This document shows positions 1 to 7,600 of a stretch of DNA of 9,990 nucleotides, piece by piece. A program made the position numbers and the translations under genes. Positions within the stretch are counted from its first letter, which is position 1. Each line of letters starts with the position of its first letter. Source of the DNA: JAYZVT01 sp050248375. GTDB taxonomy: Bacteria; Pseudomonadota; Alphaproteobacteria; Rhizobiales; Methyloligellaceae. The DNA lies in contig JBFWSL010000139.1 of the NCBI GenBank assembly GCA_050248375.1, forward strand, positions 1 to 9,990, written 5' to 3'. The notes beneath the pieces are model-generated. The model was given only the letters and a program-made list of their open reading frames with translations. It did not search any database and was not told the origin of the DNA.

Positions 1-496
1 CGAGGCCGACTTCAGCGAACGCCTGCAGGGCCTGGCGCGCTCGCACGATCTGCTCGTCCATGAGGACTGGGAGGGGGCGCCGCTGTCCAAGCTCATCGAG
101 TCCCAGCTCAGCTTCATCGACCAGTCCCAGGAACTCACCATCTCGGCCGAAGGGCCGGACATCCTGCTGACGCCCTCCGCGGCCCAGAACCTCGGACTTG
201 CCCTGCACGAACTGGCGACCAACGCCGTCAAGCACGGCGCCTTTTCCCGCCGCCGCGGACAGGTCGAGATCAAATGGATGCTTTCGGGAGATAACGGGGG
301 AGCGCGGCTGATCCTGACCTGGACGGAATCCGGCGGGCGCAGCGTAAAGGAGCCCAGGCGGCGCGGTTTCGGCTATGCGGTGCTGGACCGGATCGTGCCG
401 CAGGCGCTTTCCGGGACGGCGAACTTCACCTTCAGGCCAGAGGGTCTGAGCTGGCGCCTGGAGGCGCCGCTGTCGGTTATCTCGGATCGGAAATAG
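1..496 (+). CDS. HWE-family sensor histidine kinase, C-terminal part
   Basis: Partial gene: the 5' end lies outside the window, and the reading frame begins at base 2. The 164 visible residues are the end of the dimerisation/phosphoacceptor region and the ATP-binding domain of an HWE/HisKA_2-type kinase. RLQGLARSHDLL near the start is typical of the segment between the H-box and N-box in this family. ALHELATNAVKHGA (bases 200-241) is the N-box, with its Mg-ATP-binding Asn. WTESGG (320-337) is the W-x-E motif that gives the family part of its name, and GFG followed by a helix (from about 365) is the short glycine box. The family autophosphorylates on a His (not visible here) and passes phosphate to receiver proteins; in Alphaproteobacteria many feed the general stress response. 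The convergent receiver gene ends only 15 bases downstream and is the obvious candidate partner, though that pairing is inferred. Any sensory domain is out of view. Confidence 0.93.
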   Translation, partial: EADFSERLQGLARSHDLLVHEDWEGAPLSKLIESQLSFIDQSQELTISAEGPDILLTPSAAQNLGLALHELATNAVKHGAFSRRRGQVEIKWMLSGDNGGARLILTWTESGGRSVKEPRRRGFGYAVLDRIVPQALSGTANFTFRPEGLSWRLEAPLSVISDRK

Positions 497-511
497 ACGG
501 GACGCGTGCGC

Positions 512-970
512 TCAGGGCTGCGTCTTCCGGACCGCGGACAGAAGGGCCGAGGGCGTGAAGGGCTTGGACAGGAAATCCACCGGGTCCGCCTCCGCGGCGC
601 GGGCACGAACCTCCTTGTCCACGAAGGCGGTGAGGAAGATGCACCGGATGCCGAAGCGCCGCCTGATCTCCAGCGCCGCATCGATGCCGTCCGCATCGCC
701 GATCAGGCGGATGTCCATCATCACCAGGTCCGGCCTGAACGTTTCCGCCTGCTTGACGGCAGCGTGCGCCGTGGCCGCCATGCCGACGATCTCGTGGCCC
801 CCGGATTCCAGCACGGTGCAGATGTTGTGGGCCACGAAGACTTCGTCCTCGACCACCAGAATCCGCAGTTTTTTGGTATTTTTCGCAGAAACCCGCTTGC
901 TCGGGCCGCGCTTCGGGGAGACACGGCGGACGGGGCGCTTCACAAGCTCATACTGAAGGGCCATCTGCAT
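512..970 (-). CDS. Single-domain response regulator (receiver protein)
   Basis: A 152-residue protein with one receiver (REC) domain and no output domain. Counting from the ATG at 970, the acidic pocket is E41-D42-E43 (LVVEDE), the phosphoacceptor is D86 (LVMMDIRL), the switch Thr is T114 (FLTA) and the conserved Lys is K136 (SKPF). All key residues are present, so it should be phosphorylatable. The first 34 residues are an unusual Arg/Lys-rich extension before the REC fold. The open frame extends to a TTG at 1006, adding 12 residues; I prefer one of the ATGs at 970 or 964, since none of the three has a clear Shine-Dalgarno. REC-only proteins act as phosphate sinks, shuttles or allosteric partners of kinases, and several tune the alphaproteobacterial general stress response. 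The convergent HWE kinase and the upstream EcfG-type promoter both point that way, but the partner is not proven. Confidence 0.93.
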   Translation of the reverse strand: MQMALQYELVKRPVRRVSPKRGPSKRVSAKNTKKLRILVVEDEVFVAHNICTVLESGGHEIVGMAATAHAAVKQAETFRPDLVMMDIRLIGDADGIDAALEIRRRFGIRCIFLTAFVDKEVRARAAEADPVDFLSKPFTPSALLSAVRKTQP

Positions 971-1011
971 CCGACGTGGTCTAGGGGAAGCTTTCCCGGG
1001 GTGCAAGGAAG

Positions 1012-1035
1012 AATTGCCCGAATTGCGCCAATTGC
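1012..1035. repeat. Three AATTGC copies at 9-base spacing
   Basis: AATTGC occurs at 1012-1017, 1021-1026 and 1030-1035, an exact 9-base period (AATTGC plus three G/C-rich bases). It lies between the response regulator start and its predicted promoter, so it would be in the mRNA leader, reading GCAATT three times. The period is not one helical turn (10-11 bases), which argues against simple same-face protein binding. No known element is recognised; it may be a minor local duplication. Confidence 0.5.
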
Positions 1036-1083
1036 TTTTTTCGCGCCCACCAGCTTCGCCTCGCCCGTCCCGGTGACGCGGAT

Positions 1084-1108
1084 AACAGTCCCCGACGGGT
1101 ATGGTTCC
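1084..1108 (-). promoter_or_regulatory. Candidate EcfG-type (general stress response) promoter
   Basis: On the minus strand, GGAAC (1108-1104) is followed after exactly 16 bases by TGTT (1087-1084). The alphaproteobacterial EcfG consensus is GGAAC, 16-17 bases, then (C)GTT, so both blocks match with correct spacing. The site lies in the short gap after the TPR-cytochrome stop (1139) and points at the response regulator, giving a predicted leader of roughly 105 bases to the ATG at 970. That position makes it a promoter for the regulator alone. The motif match is seen directly; sigma-factor use is inferred. Confidence 0.65.
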
Positions 1109-1138
1109 CGATGCTCGGGCCCGCCGGTGCGTTCTGGT

Positions 1139-2152
1139 TCAATCCGCCGGCGGCAGCGAGCCGATAAAGGCGATCAGGCCGTCGATCTCCTCGCCGGTGA
1201 AGTTGAACCTGGGCATGTCCTTGTGGGGCCAGGCGAGGCCGCGCGACACCGGATCCCGCAGTGTCAGCATCGGGTAGCGCTTCTGGATGTCCCTGAAGGG
1301 CGGCGCATCGGGATTGGGGCTGGCTTCCTTCAGGCCGACAGCGTGGCAGGGCGCGCAGTTCACCTCCGCCCGGTTGCGCCCGTCCTCGAGGATATGTTCG
1401 CTCTCCGCCGTCACTACTTTCCGGGCGCCGACGCGCTTCAGTCCCGCCGCCGCCGACGGCAGGGTGGGGTCGTGGTTGAGCGCCATGGTGAAGTCGTTGC
1501 GGGCCCGCTCCGTCTCGCCCTTCGCCTCATAGGCGTGCCCCCTGTTCGCATAGGCGAGCGCATATCGGGGATCGAGCCGGATGGCGACGCTGTAATCCGC
1601 CAGGGCGTTCTCCGCGTTTCCCTTCTTGCGCCAGGCCAGTCCGCGGTTGTTGAACGCGATGGCGTTGTTCGGGTCGATCTCGATGGCCTTGCTGTAGTCC
1701 GCTATGGCGGCGTCGTAGTCGCCTTCGATGAGGCTCAGATAGCCCCGCGACACATATCCGGGCCAGTAGCGGGGATCGGCCCCGACCGCCGCGTCGTAGT
1801 CCTTGCGCGCCTGCGCCCGGTCGCCGCCGGCCAGCACCGCCTGGCCTCGCTCGTGCCATGCGAGGGCGTAGCCCGGCTTGAGCCGCACGGCTTGCGAGAA
1901 GTCGGCGATGGCCTCCGCCGGCCGCCCTGTCTCCAGATAGGCGCTGCCCCGCCGGCGGTGGAAGATGGCGAGTTCGTCCGCATCGTGCTTGCGCTTGCCC
2001 AGGCCCGACTGGGCGATCAGCTCCGAACAGGCGGAAATGCGCGTCTGCGGATCGCCGGTCCGGGCGCAGTCGGCCATGGTATCGGCCACCGCCGGACCGG
2101 AGCCGGCAAGCCAGGCCGCGAGCGCGGCAGCGCGGATAGGACACGAACGCAT
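1139..2152 (-). CDS. Secreted TPR protein with C-terminal cytochrome c domain
   Basis: A 337-residue protein. Residues 1-23 form a signal peptide (Arg near the start, Ala-rich core, cleavage probably after AVA-D), so it should be periplasmic. A short Cys-containing segment follows (C29, C42). Five back-to-back tetratricopeptide repeats, each exactly 34 residues and ending in a DP or KP turn, cover about 60-229. The C-terminus carries one haem c site, CAPCH at 266-270 (NCAPCHAVG), and M313 in KDMPRF is the likely distal ligand, as in class I cytochromes. The last helix (EEIDGLIAFIGSL) is the usual closing helix of the fold. The start is an ATG with AAAGAGG seven bases upstream (2166-2160). TPRs bind proteins or peptides and the haem moves electrons, so it may be a redox scaffold; no exact function is known to me. 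An FNR-type box lies 62 bases upstream. Confidence 0.92.
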   Translation of the reverse strand: MRSCPIRAAALAAWLAGSGPAVADTMADCARTGDPQTRISACSELIAQSGLGKRKHDADELAIFHRRRGSAYLETGRPAEAIADFSQAVRLKPGYALAWHERGQAVLAGGDRAQARKDYDAAVGADPRYWPGYVSRGYLSLIEGDYDAAIADYSKAIEIDPNNAIAFNNRGLAWRKKGNAENALADYSVAIRLDPRYALAYANRGHAYEAKGETERARNDFTMALNHDPTLPSAAAGLKRVGARKVVTAESEHILEDGRNRAEVNCAPCHAVGLKEASPNPDAPPFRDIQKRYPMLTLRDPVSRGLAWPHKDMPRFNFTGEEIDGLIAFIGSLPPAD

Positions 2153-2185
2153 GAGAAAACCTCTTTCACCCGGCGGAATGCCTGT

Positions 2186-2191
2186 CTTCTA
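2186..2191 (-). promoter_or_regulatory. Possible -10 of the cytochrome gene promoter
   Basis: The minus-strand hexamer TAGAAG matches four of six bases of TATAAT. If transcription starts near 2179, this hexamer sits at -12 to -7 and the FNR-type box is centred at -41.5, the standard arrangement for class II FNR/CRP activation. The leader would then be about 27 bases and carry the Shine-Dalgarno. The spacing is the main support; the hexamer alone is weak. Confidence 0.4.
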
Positions 2192-2213
2192 AGCCGTCCT
2201 GTCCGCGCGCGCA

Positions 2214-2227
2214 TTGATCGGCGTCAA
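2214..2227. promoter_or_regulatory. FNR/FixK-type binding site
   Basis: TTGAT-CGGC-GTCAA fits the FNR/FixK/Anr consensus TTGAY-N4-RTCAA with no mismatch and contains the palindromic TTGA-N6-TCAA core. It lies in the 149-base gap between the divergent cytochrome (start 2152) and cyclase (start 2302) genes. Its centre, 2220.5, is 68 bases from the cytochrome start codon and 81 from the cyclase start. These regulators activate genes under low oxygen, often including c-type cytochromes, so the target makes sense. Whether the cyclase is also controlled is uncertain: no good -10 is seen 41.5 bases away on that side. The regulator itself is not in the window. Confidence 0.7.
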
Positions 2228-2301
2228 GTCTTCCCTGTTCCCCTGACATCCCGTCCGGCTTCTGCTATTGGCCTTGCGCAACGAAGTGGAGGGGTCAGGC
2301 A

Positions 2302-4116
2302 ATGAATGAACCACAGCCGGGTGGGCCGCGCTTCGGAGTGCGCCCCACGCTGATCGTCAGTATCGGCGCGCTGGTCATCATCGCCGTCGGGCTTGTCGCC
2401 GGCATCTCCTGGCTTGGCGCCAGGGAGATTGTCGGCAGCCTCGGCAGCGGACTGATCAACCAGGGGCTGTCGCGGCTGGAGCTGGCGCTCAGGCGCGAGC
2501 TGGACGCCGTCAACCATCAGGCCGCCTATGTCGCCCAGGCTTTCGCCAGGGGCCTCTACGGCTTCGACCAGCCCGAGCGGCTGTCCGACTTTCTCGCCGG
2601 CTCCGTCGCGGCCGCGCCGCAGATCGGCACCATGGTGGTGGGCGACACCCGGGGCCATGCTCTCCGCCTGACCCGCGAGACGCGCGGCGCTCCGGCGGTG
2701 GTCGAGGCTATCGAGGTGAAGCCGGGCAGCGGGCTGGCGCGGCTGGCCGCGCGCGCGGCCGAGGCCGGCACCGCCTTGTGGCGCGATCCCGTCTATCTGG
2801 AGCAGGCGAAGTCCACCATCCTCGGCCTGACGGTGCCGCTCAGGAACGGCGACATCCGTCTGGGCTTCATGGCCGCCGGCGTGTTTTCCCGCACGCTCTC
2901 GGAAGACCTGCGCGACGGCAATCGCACGGGCCGGTTCACGCCCTTCCTGCTGCTCGGCACCGACCGCGTCATCGCGCATCCCAATCTCGCCGATGGCGAA
3001 CATCCCGTTTCCGCCGGGAAGCCCCTGCTCGGCATCGCTGAGGTGGGCGACCCGGTGCTCGCGAAACTGGCCGAGGCCAGGCCGATGGATGGCGCCAGCT
3101 TCAAGCTGGCCGAAGGATCGCAGGCGCTGCAGGTGAGCGTCGGCGGCGCGGACCACCAGATCTTCCTGCGCCCCATAACAGGCTATGGCGACGCCACCTT
3201 CCATGTGGGCGTGCATCTGGCCCAGTCGCGGCTCAGCCAGACCGTGACCGCGCTCAAGCATCAGGGCTTGATCGGTATCGCCCTGCTGTTCGCCGCCTTC
3301 GGCCTTTCCGTCGTTCTGAGCCGCGCCATCTCCCTGCCCATCCGCCGCGCCGCCAAGGGCGTCTCGAAAGTGCGGACGCTCGACTTCGAGCAGGTGGAGC
3401 CGCTGCCCCGCAGTTCGCTGCGCGAGGTGGACGAACTCGCCTCCGCCTTCAACGCCATGCTCGTCGGGCTCAAGTCCTTCGGCCGCTACATGCCGCGCCG
3501 CCTCGTCGCCGGCTTGATCCGCGAGAACCGCGTCGGCGCGGGCTCCGAAGAGCGTGCGCTGACCGTCATGTTCACCGACATGGCCGGATTCTCCGGCATC
3601 AGCGAGACCATGAGCGCGCGCGAGCTGGCCGCTTTCCTCAACGAGCACCTGGCGCTGATCACCGGGGCCATCGAGGCGGAGGGCGGCACCATCGACAAGT
3701 ATATCGGCGACGCGGTGATGGCCTTCTGGGGAGCTCCGGACCGGCTGGACAACACCGCCGAGCCGGCCGCCCGCGCCGCGATCGCCATCCGCGAGGCGCT
3801 CGCGCGCGACAACGCGGAACGGCGGGCGAGGGGAGAGCTGCCGCTGCGCCTGAGGATCGGCGTCCACACCGGTCCCCTGGTGGTCGGCGACATCGGCTCG
3901 CCCCAGCGCATCAACTACACCGTGGTCGGCGACGTGGTGAACGGCGCCCAGCGGCTGGAGGCGCTCGGCAAGGAACTCGCCCCCGAAGCGGAGATCGTCA
4001 TCCTGATGAGCGGCGAGACCGAAAAACTGCTTCCCGCGGATTTCTCCCGCAAGGCCCGCGGCGCCCACCGCGTCAAGGGCAAGGAGCACCCCCTGGAGGT
4101 GTTCGAGCTGGTGTGA
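2302..4116 (+). CDS. Membrane-bound class III adenylate/guanylate cyclase with HAMP domain
   Basis: A 604-residue protein making a cyclic nucleotide (probably cAMP) from NTP. Transmembrane helix 1 is at about 16-38 and helix 2 at about 322-341. They enclose a periplasmic sensor region of about 280 residues, possibly Cache-like, which I cannot assign to a ligand. A HAMP linker follows (about 340-395, with the early P346 and the late E-V-D-E-L-A-x-A-F-N), then the catalytic domain from about 415. Catalytic residues look intact: metal-binding D426 (MFTDMAGF) and D470 (YIGDAVMAFWG), base-recognition K466 and D544 (VVGDVVN), and transition-state N547 and R551. The Lys/Asp pair suggests ATP rather than GTP. 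The domain must dimerise to work. The ATG has GGAGGGG seven bases upstream (2288-2294). It is divergent from the cytochrome gene and shares its intergenic region. Confidence 0.95.
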   Translation: MNEPQPGGPRFGVRPTLIVSIGALVIIAVGLVAGISWLGAREIVGSLGSGLINQGLSRLELALRRELDAVNHQAAYVAQAFARGLYGFDQPERLSDFLAGSVAAAPQIGTMVVGDTRGHALRLTRETRGAPAVVEAIEVKPGSGLARLAARAAEAGTALWRDPVYLEQAKSTILGLTVPLRNGDIRLGFMAAGVFSRTLSEDLRDGNRTGRFTPFLLLGTDRVIAHPNLADGEHPVSAGKPLLGIAEVGDPVLAKLAEARPMDGASFKLAEGSQALQVSVGGADHQIFLRPITGYGDATFHVGVHLAQSRLSQTVTALKHQGLIGIALLFAAFGLSVVLSRAISLPIRRAAKGVSKVRTLDFEQVEPLPRSSLREVDELASAFNAMLVGLKSFGRYMPRRLVAGLIRENRVGAGSEERALTVMFTDMAGFSGISETMSARELAAFLNEHLALITGAIEAEGGTIDKYIGDAVMAFWGAPDRLDNTAEPAARAAIAIREALARDNAERRARGELPLRLRIGVHTGPLVVGDIGSPQRINYTVVGDVVNGAQRLEALGKELAPEAEIVILMSGETEKLLPADFSRKARGAHRVKGKEHPLEVFELV

Positions 4117-4133
4117 GGGCCTCTTTCCCCGTC

Positions 4134-4221
4134 ATTGCCGGACTTGATCCGGCAATCCAAGCGACATCTCGGCAAGCCCGGAGCACGACCGGATATCGGT
4201 ATAAACCTCCGGATCAAGTCC
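4134..4221. repeat. Palindromic intergenic repeat with inverted fragment
   Basis: ATTGCCGGA (4134-4142) and TCCGGCAAT (4148-4156) form a perfect 9-base inverted repeat around the loop CTTGA. The core GGACTTGATCC (4140-4150) returns inverted as GGATCAAGTCC at 4211-4221. Sequences of this CCGGACTTGATCCGG kind are scattered between genes in many Alphaproteobacteria, and their false translation (RIKSGNDG) is familiar. It lies between the convergent cyclase and small-protein genes, so the hairpin could end or protect transcripts from both sides. There is no U-run, so it is not a standard intrinsic terminator. Confidence 0.7.
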
Positions 4222-4244
4222 ACTGCTGACGGATGGAGAGGGAC

Positions 4245-4526
4245 CTACGCCGCCTTCAGCCGTTCCAGCTCTTCCTCGAACTGGAAGCGGAGCTGCGCGC
4301 CTTCCTCATCGGGGAGCGCGAAGCTCATCTGGGGAAAGATAGTGCGATAAAGGGCGAGCGTCGCGGAATCCCACGGCATCGTCCCCGCAGCGCGCGCCTC
4401 GGCGAGAATCTTTTCCAGCCGCCGCCGCACCCGGTCGGGATCGGGATGATAGACCGGCGTCGGTGCGTTCTCGTCGAATAGCTCCGGCTGGTCCTCGCCG
4501 AAGAGGTCTGGCTGCTCGCGCGGCAT
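4245..4526 (-). CDS. Small conserved-looking protein of unknown function
   Basis: A 93-residue protein. The frame is open back to 4595, but the ATG at 4526 is preferred because GGAG lies five bases before it (4535-4532) and the extra 23 residues look non-coding. The N-terminus is acidic with two near-copies, QPDLF (residues 5-9) and QPELF (13-17), each followed by a Gly or Asp and an acidic residue. From YHPDPDRVRRRLEKILAEAR on it is helical, with PWD and LYRTIFPQM in the middle and a final charged helix (FEEELERLKAA). The architecture resembles small uncharacterised alphaproteobacterial proteins I recall, but no function is known to me. There is no signal peptide or membrane helix, so it is probably cytosolic. 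It lies 74 bases downstream of the methylase stop on the same strand and may be co-transcribed with it. The QPxLF pair resembles sliding-clamp-binding motifs (QLxLF), which is only a guess. Confidence 0.8.
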   Translation of the reverse strand: MPREQPDLFGEDQPELFDENAPTPVYHPDPDRVRRRLEKILAEARAAGTMPWDSATLALYRTIFPQMSFALPDEEGAQLRFQFEEELERLKAA

Positions 4527-4531
4527 TTCCG

Positions 4532-4535
4532 CTCC
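4532..4535 (-). promoter_or_regulatory. Shine-Dalgarno deciding the small protein's start
   Basis: GGAG on the minus strand, five bases ahead of the ATG at 4526. It favours the 93-residue form over the longer open frame beginning at 4595. Confidence 0.6.
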
Positions 4536-4600
4536 GAATCCGCGGTTCGAATCAGTGGAGAATGTTGCGAAGATTGTCGAAAGAAGGCGAGGCAAAAAGA

Positions 4601-7600
4601 CTAATTATCCCCGGCAGTCTCGGCGTCTTCTGCCTGGGCAGCTTCTTGCGCGTCGTCCAGCTTCTGTTTCGTCAGCAGCGGACCATCGCAGATGCGGTTC
4701 AGGAGATCTGTCTGTGCCGGTTCCAGCTTGATCAGACGACCGAGAACATTAAGCAGATCGAGAAGATCGGTGGTGTATTCGGCGAGCCATCCTTCGGGCT
4801 GGATATCGCTAAGCGGCGAGGGCGGCCTGCGGTCGCCGATGATGGGACGGCTGCGGTCAGCCCGGCGATAGCTGAACCATTGCTTGAGCACATTCATGCC
4901 CGAGACTTCATAGTCCCACATCGCTTGTGTGACGTTCTCGACATAGCCCTTGCCTATGCGCAGCCGCTTCTTGCTGGCGTCATGGTCCATGTCTTGGGGG
5001 AGATGGTCGCCCGGAATGCTGCCGCCCTCGGGAATATAGGGAGCCTCATCCTTGGGCAGGCGCGGGGCCTGCTTCGGCCTGCCGGCATTCGGATCGGCGA
5101 AACGCTCGCCATAGCAATGCAGCCAGACCACCTCGCGTCCCAGCGCCGACGCTTCGGCGAAGAGATCGCCATCGGCGGTCAGCGGCACGCGCAGGCCCGG
5201 CTGCACGAGATCGCTGGAGAAGCGAGCGGTGAAAGCCGGATGCGCCATGACGGCGGCGAGATAAGCCATCACATCTTCTGCAGCGACCGCCTTGTTGTAG
5301 GTATCCGCGAGCACTTCTAACAATGTCGGCGAGATATTCGGCTCAGTTGCTGCAGCGTTGGACCAAAGTGGTCGGGCCCTTCCCCCGAACGAGCCCTTAT
5401 AGTGGTGAAGGTCGGGAATGAGGTTCGTGAATGTTATTGCTGGACCTGAAGTTGGTGAGTGGGCGTCCAGCGCCGTCAAATACACCTGCCGAGGCGACCA
5501 GATTCCCCACAGTTTTGGGTTCGGCTGGTTTATCAACCGTGCGTCGGGAATGATCCATTGCCGATCAAGCGTTCTAAACCCATAGCGAATCGGCTCAATT
5601 ACATTGCTATTATCATCGGCGACCGCCGCTAGCCGTGCCTCGTTGCCAGCTAGACCGCGCGAAATTTCCTTGTTCACGTGTTTGTCGCCCGGCTTTCCTC
5701 CACGCAAGTGCGGATGAAACAACGCTTCCTTTTTTTCAGAATCATTCTCTTTGATCAGGCGCAGCCATCTGCTCTTCAATGACTGCGCATCAGGGGCAAT
5801 AATCCATGTCCGACCAGGCATGACGCCCGAACCGTCATACAAAAACAGGTCCTTAAGTGCCGGATAGATTGACCAAGCGCCCTCCGCAGCCGGTAAAAAC
5901 GGCGCCCGCCAATCAGAGGAACATACTTTCCAGTCATGATCGTTCAGCGAAATGGCGTTGAGGGCTACGAACTTGTCTTCCCTGTTTCCGGGCTGCAGCG
6001 AGCGAAAGCGAACTCTGGCAGGTGTGTCATCGGCTTTGCCGAGCTGTCTCGCGGCCAGCACGATACAGACGGGCTGTTGCACCGCCTGAAAGATGCGGCT
6101 GGAAACCGCAGGTTGATGACCCTCGGGCGAGCAATCGATGACCCAGATGTCGGAGCAGGTTCGCCGTAAGTCGTCCCGCATCTTTTGAAAGCCCGGCCCA
6201 TTTAGGAAGCCGGCCACGGTGATGAAACAGACTATGCCCTCTTCGTCGCGGTTTGGAACCACGGTAGAACCTGACAGACCCGCCCCAAACACTTTCCACG
6301 TCGCCCAGCGCCAGAAATAGACATAGAGGTTCCGAAGATGCTTCGTGTGGGTCCCGACGCTCCAGTCTGTAGGTGGCATCCACCTCTTCAGCAGCGCGTC
6401 GGCCTCGCTGGAGCCAGACTCAACCCAGCTACCCTTTCCCTCAGCCTTTTCCTTGTAGGGCGGATTACCGATGACGACGGTTATGGGCTGACTGCGCTTG
6501 ATCGCGTTCGCATCCTGTCGGGATTTGGCGATCGGCTGTGAAACGAGGGGAATCCAATCTTCAACGCCCACGAACGGATTGCCGAGCGTATCCGTGATGA
6601 ACAGCCTGAGTTCCGGTATGGCAGGCACGGGGTCCTGTGGTGACTGCATCAGGGACTGCATTTCCGCCATCACCCGGAGCTGCGCCACGGCGAAGGGGCC
6701 GAACTGCTTCTCGAATCCGATGATGCGCTGTGCCGCAGCCTCAATTGCGCCCTTGACCGCGCCCGGACCCTGATCCTCCGAAACCGTTCTCGCAATCTGC
6801 CGCAGAATGCCAAGCAGGAACGTGCCCGTGCCGACCGCGGGGTCAGCAACCGTCACGTCGGATGACGCAAAGCCCGCTGACCTTTCGAAGAGGGGACCCC
6901 GGACAGCCTCGTCCACTAGTCGCACCATCGCCGTCACGACTTCCGGCGGCGTATAGTAGGAGCCGGTCTTTTTTCTCAGTTCGTTGTCGTAGACTTCGAG
7001 AAACCGCTCGTAGAAATACAGCCACGCGTCGGGATCGTCCTTGCTCACCGCCGCCCAGTCCACTGCGTCCAACACGCGGGTGAGCGTGCCGAGCGACGTT
7101 TTCAGCGAGGCCTGGTTGCTCGCGTCGTCGGTCAACAGGCCGAGTGCCGTGCCGATGAGCGAATTCGTCTGCCGCAGGGCGTGCGCGGCCTGATGGATGC
7201 CTTCTTTCAACGGAATCTGGCGCGCCCGCGCCACCAGCAGGCCGAACGTCACCGCCTGCGCATAGCCGTCGGCAAATTGAGCATCGTCGGCTTCCGGAAA
7301 CAGCAGCTTGCGCCAGTCCTTCGCCAGCGCCGTCAGACTCTCGCTGCCTTGCTCCATTTCCTCGACCACTTCGTCCCTCAGCAAACGGCACAGCCGCGCG
7401 CAGACACGCGCGAGCGCCGGTGCGCTCTTTGGCGGGATCGGGTCCCAGCGCAGGAAATCGCTTATGAGGGGAAGCAGGCTGGGCGGAGCTGCGAGCTTCG
7501 TGCCGGAGGATTCGATATCGCCTTCAAGCGCGACAACCGTCTCGACGATCTCTCCGTCGCGCCACAGGCTGAAAGCGTTGCCATCGGTATAAATCAGGTT

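Noticed and set aside
501..524. GACGC/GCGTC hairpin between the kinase and regulator genes as a bidirectional terminator
   Set aside because: Only a five-base stem with a 14-base loop and no U-run on either strand.
2217..2241. Second EcfG-like promoter (GGAAC-N16-CGAT, - strand) ahead of the cytochrome gene
   Set aside because: The downstream block has CGAT instead of CGTT and overlaps the FNR-type box, which explains the region better. It remains possible but weak.
506..2305. Open frame of 599 codons on the + strand
   Set aside because: It runs antisense to the response regulator and TPR-cytochrome genes, whose motifs are unmistakable. Its Arg/Gly/Ala-rich product is what GC-rich antisense frames give.
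2224..4089. Open frame of 621 codons on the - strand
   Set aside because: Antisense to the cyclase, which has complete catalytic motifs. The product is low-complexity with no recognisable domain.
4463..5320. Open frame of 285 codons on the + strand
   Set aside because: Antisense to the C-terminal part of the methylase, which resembles a known specificity domain.
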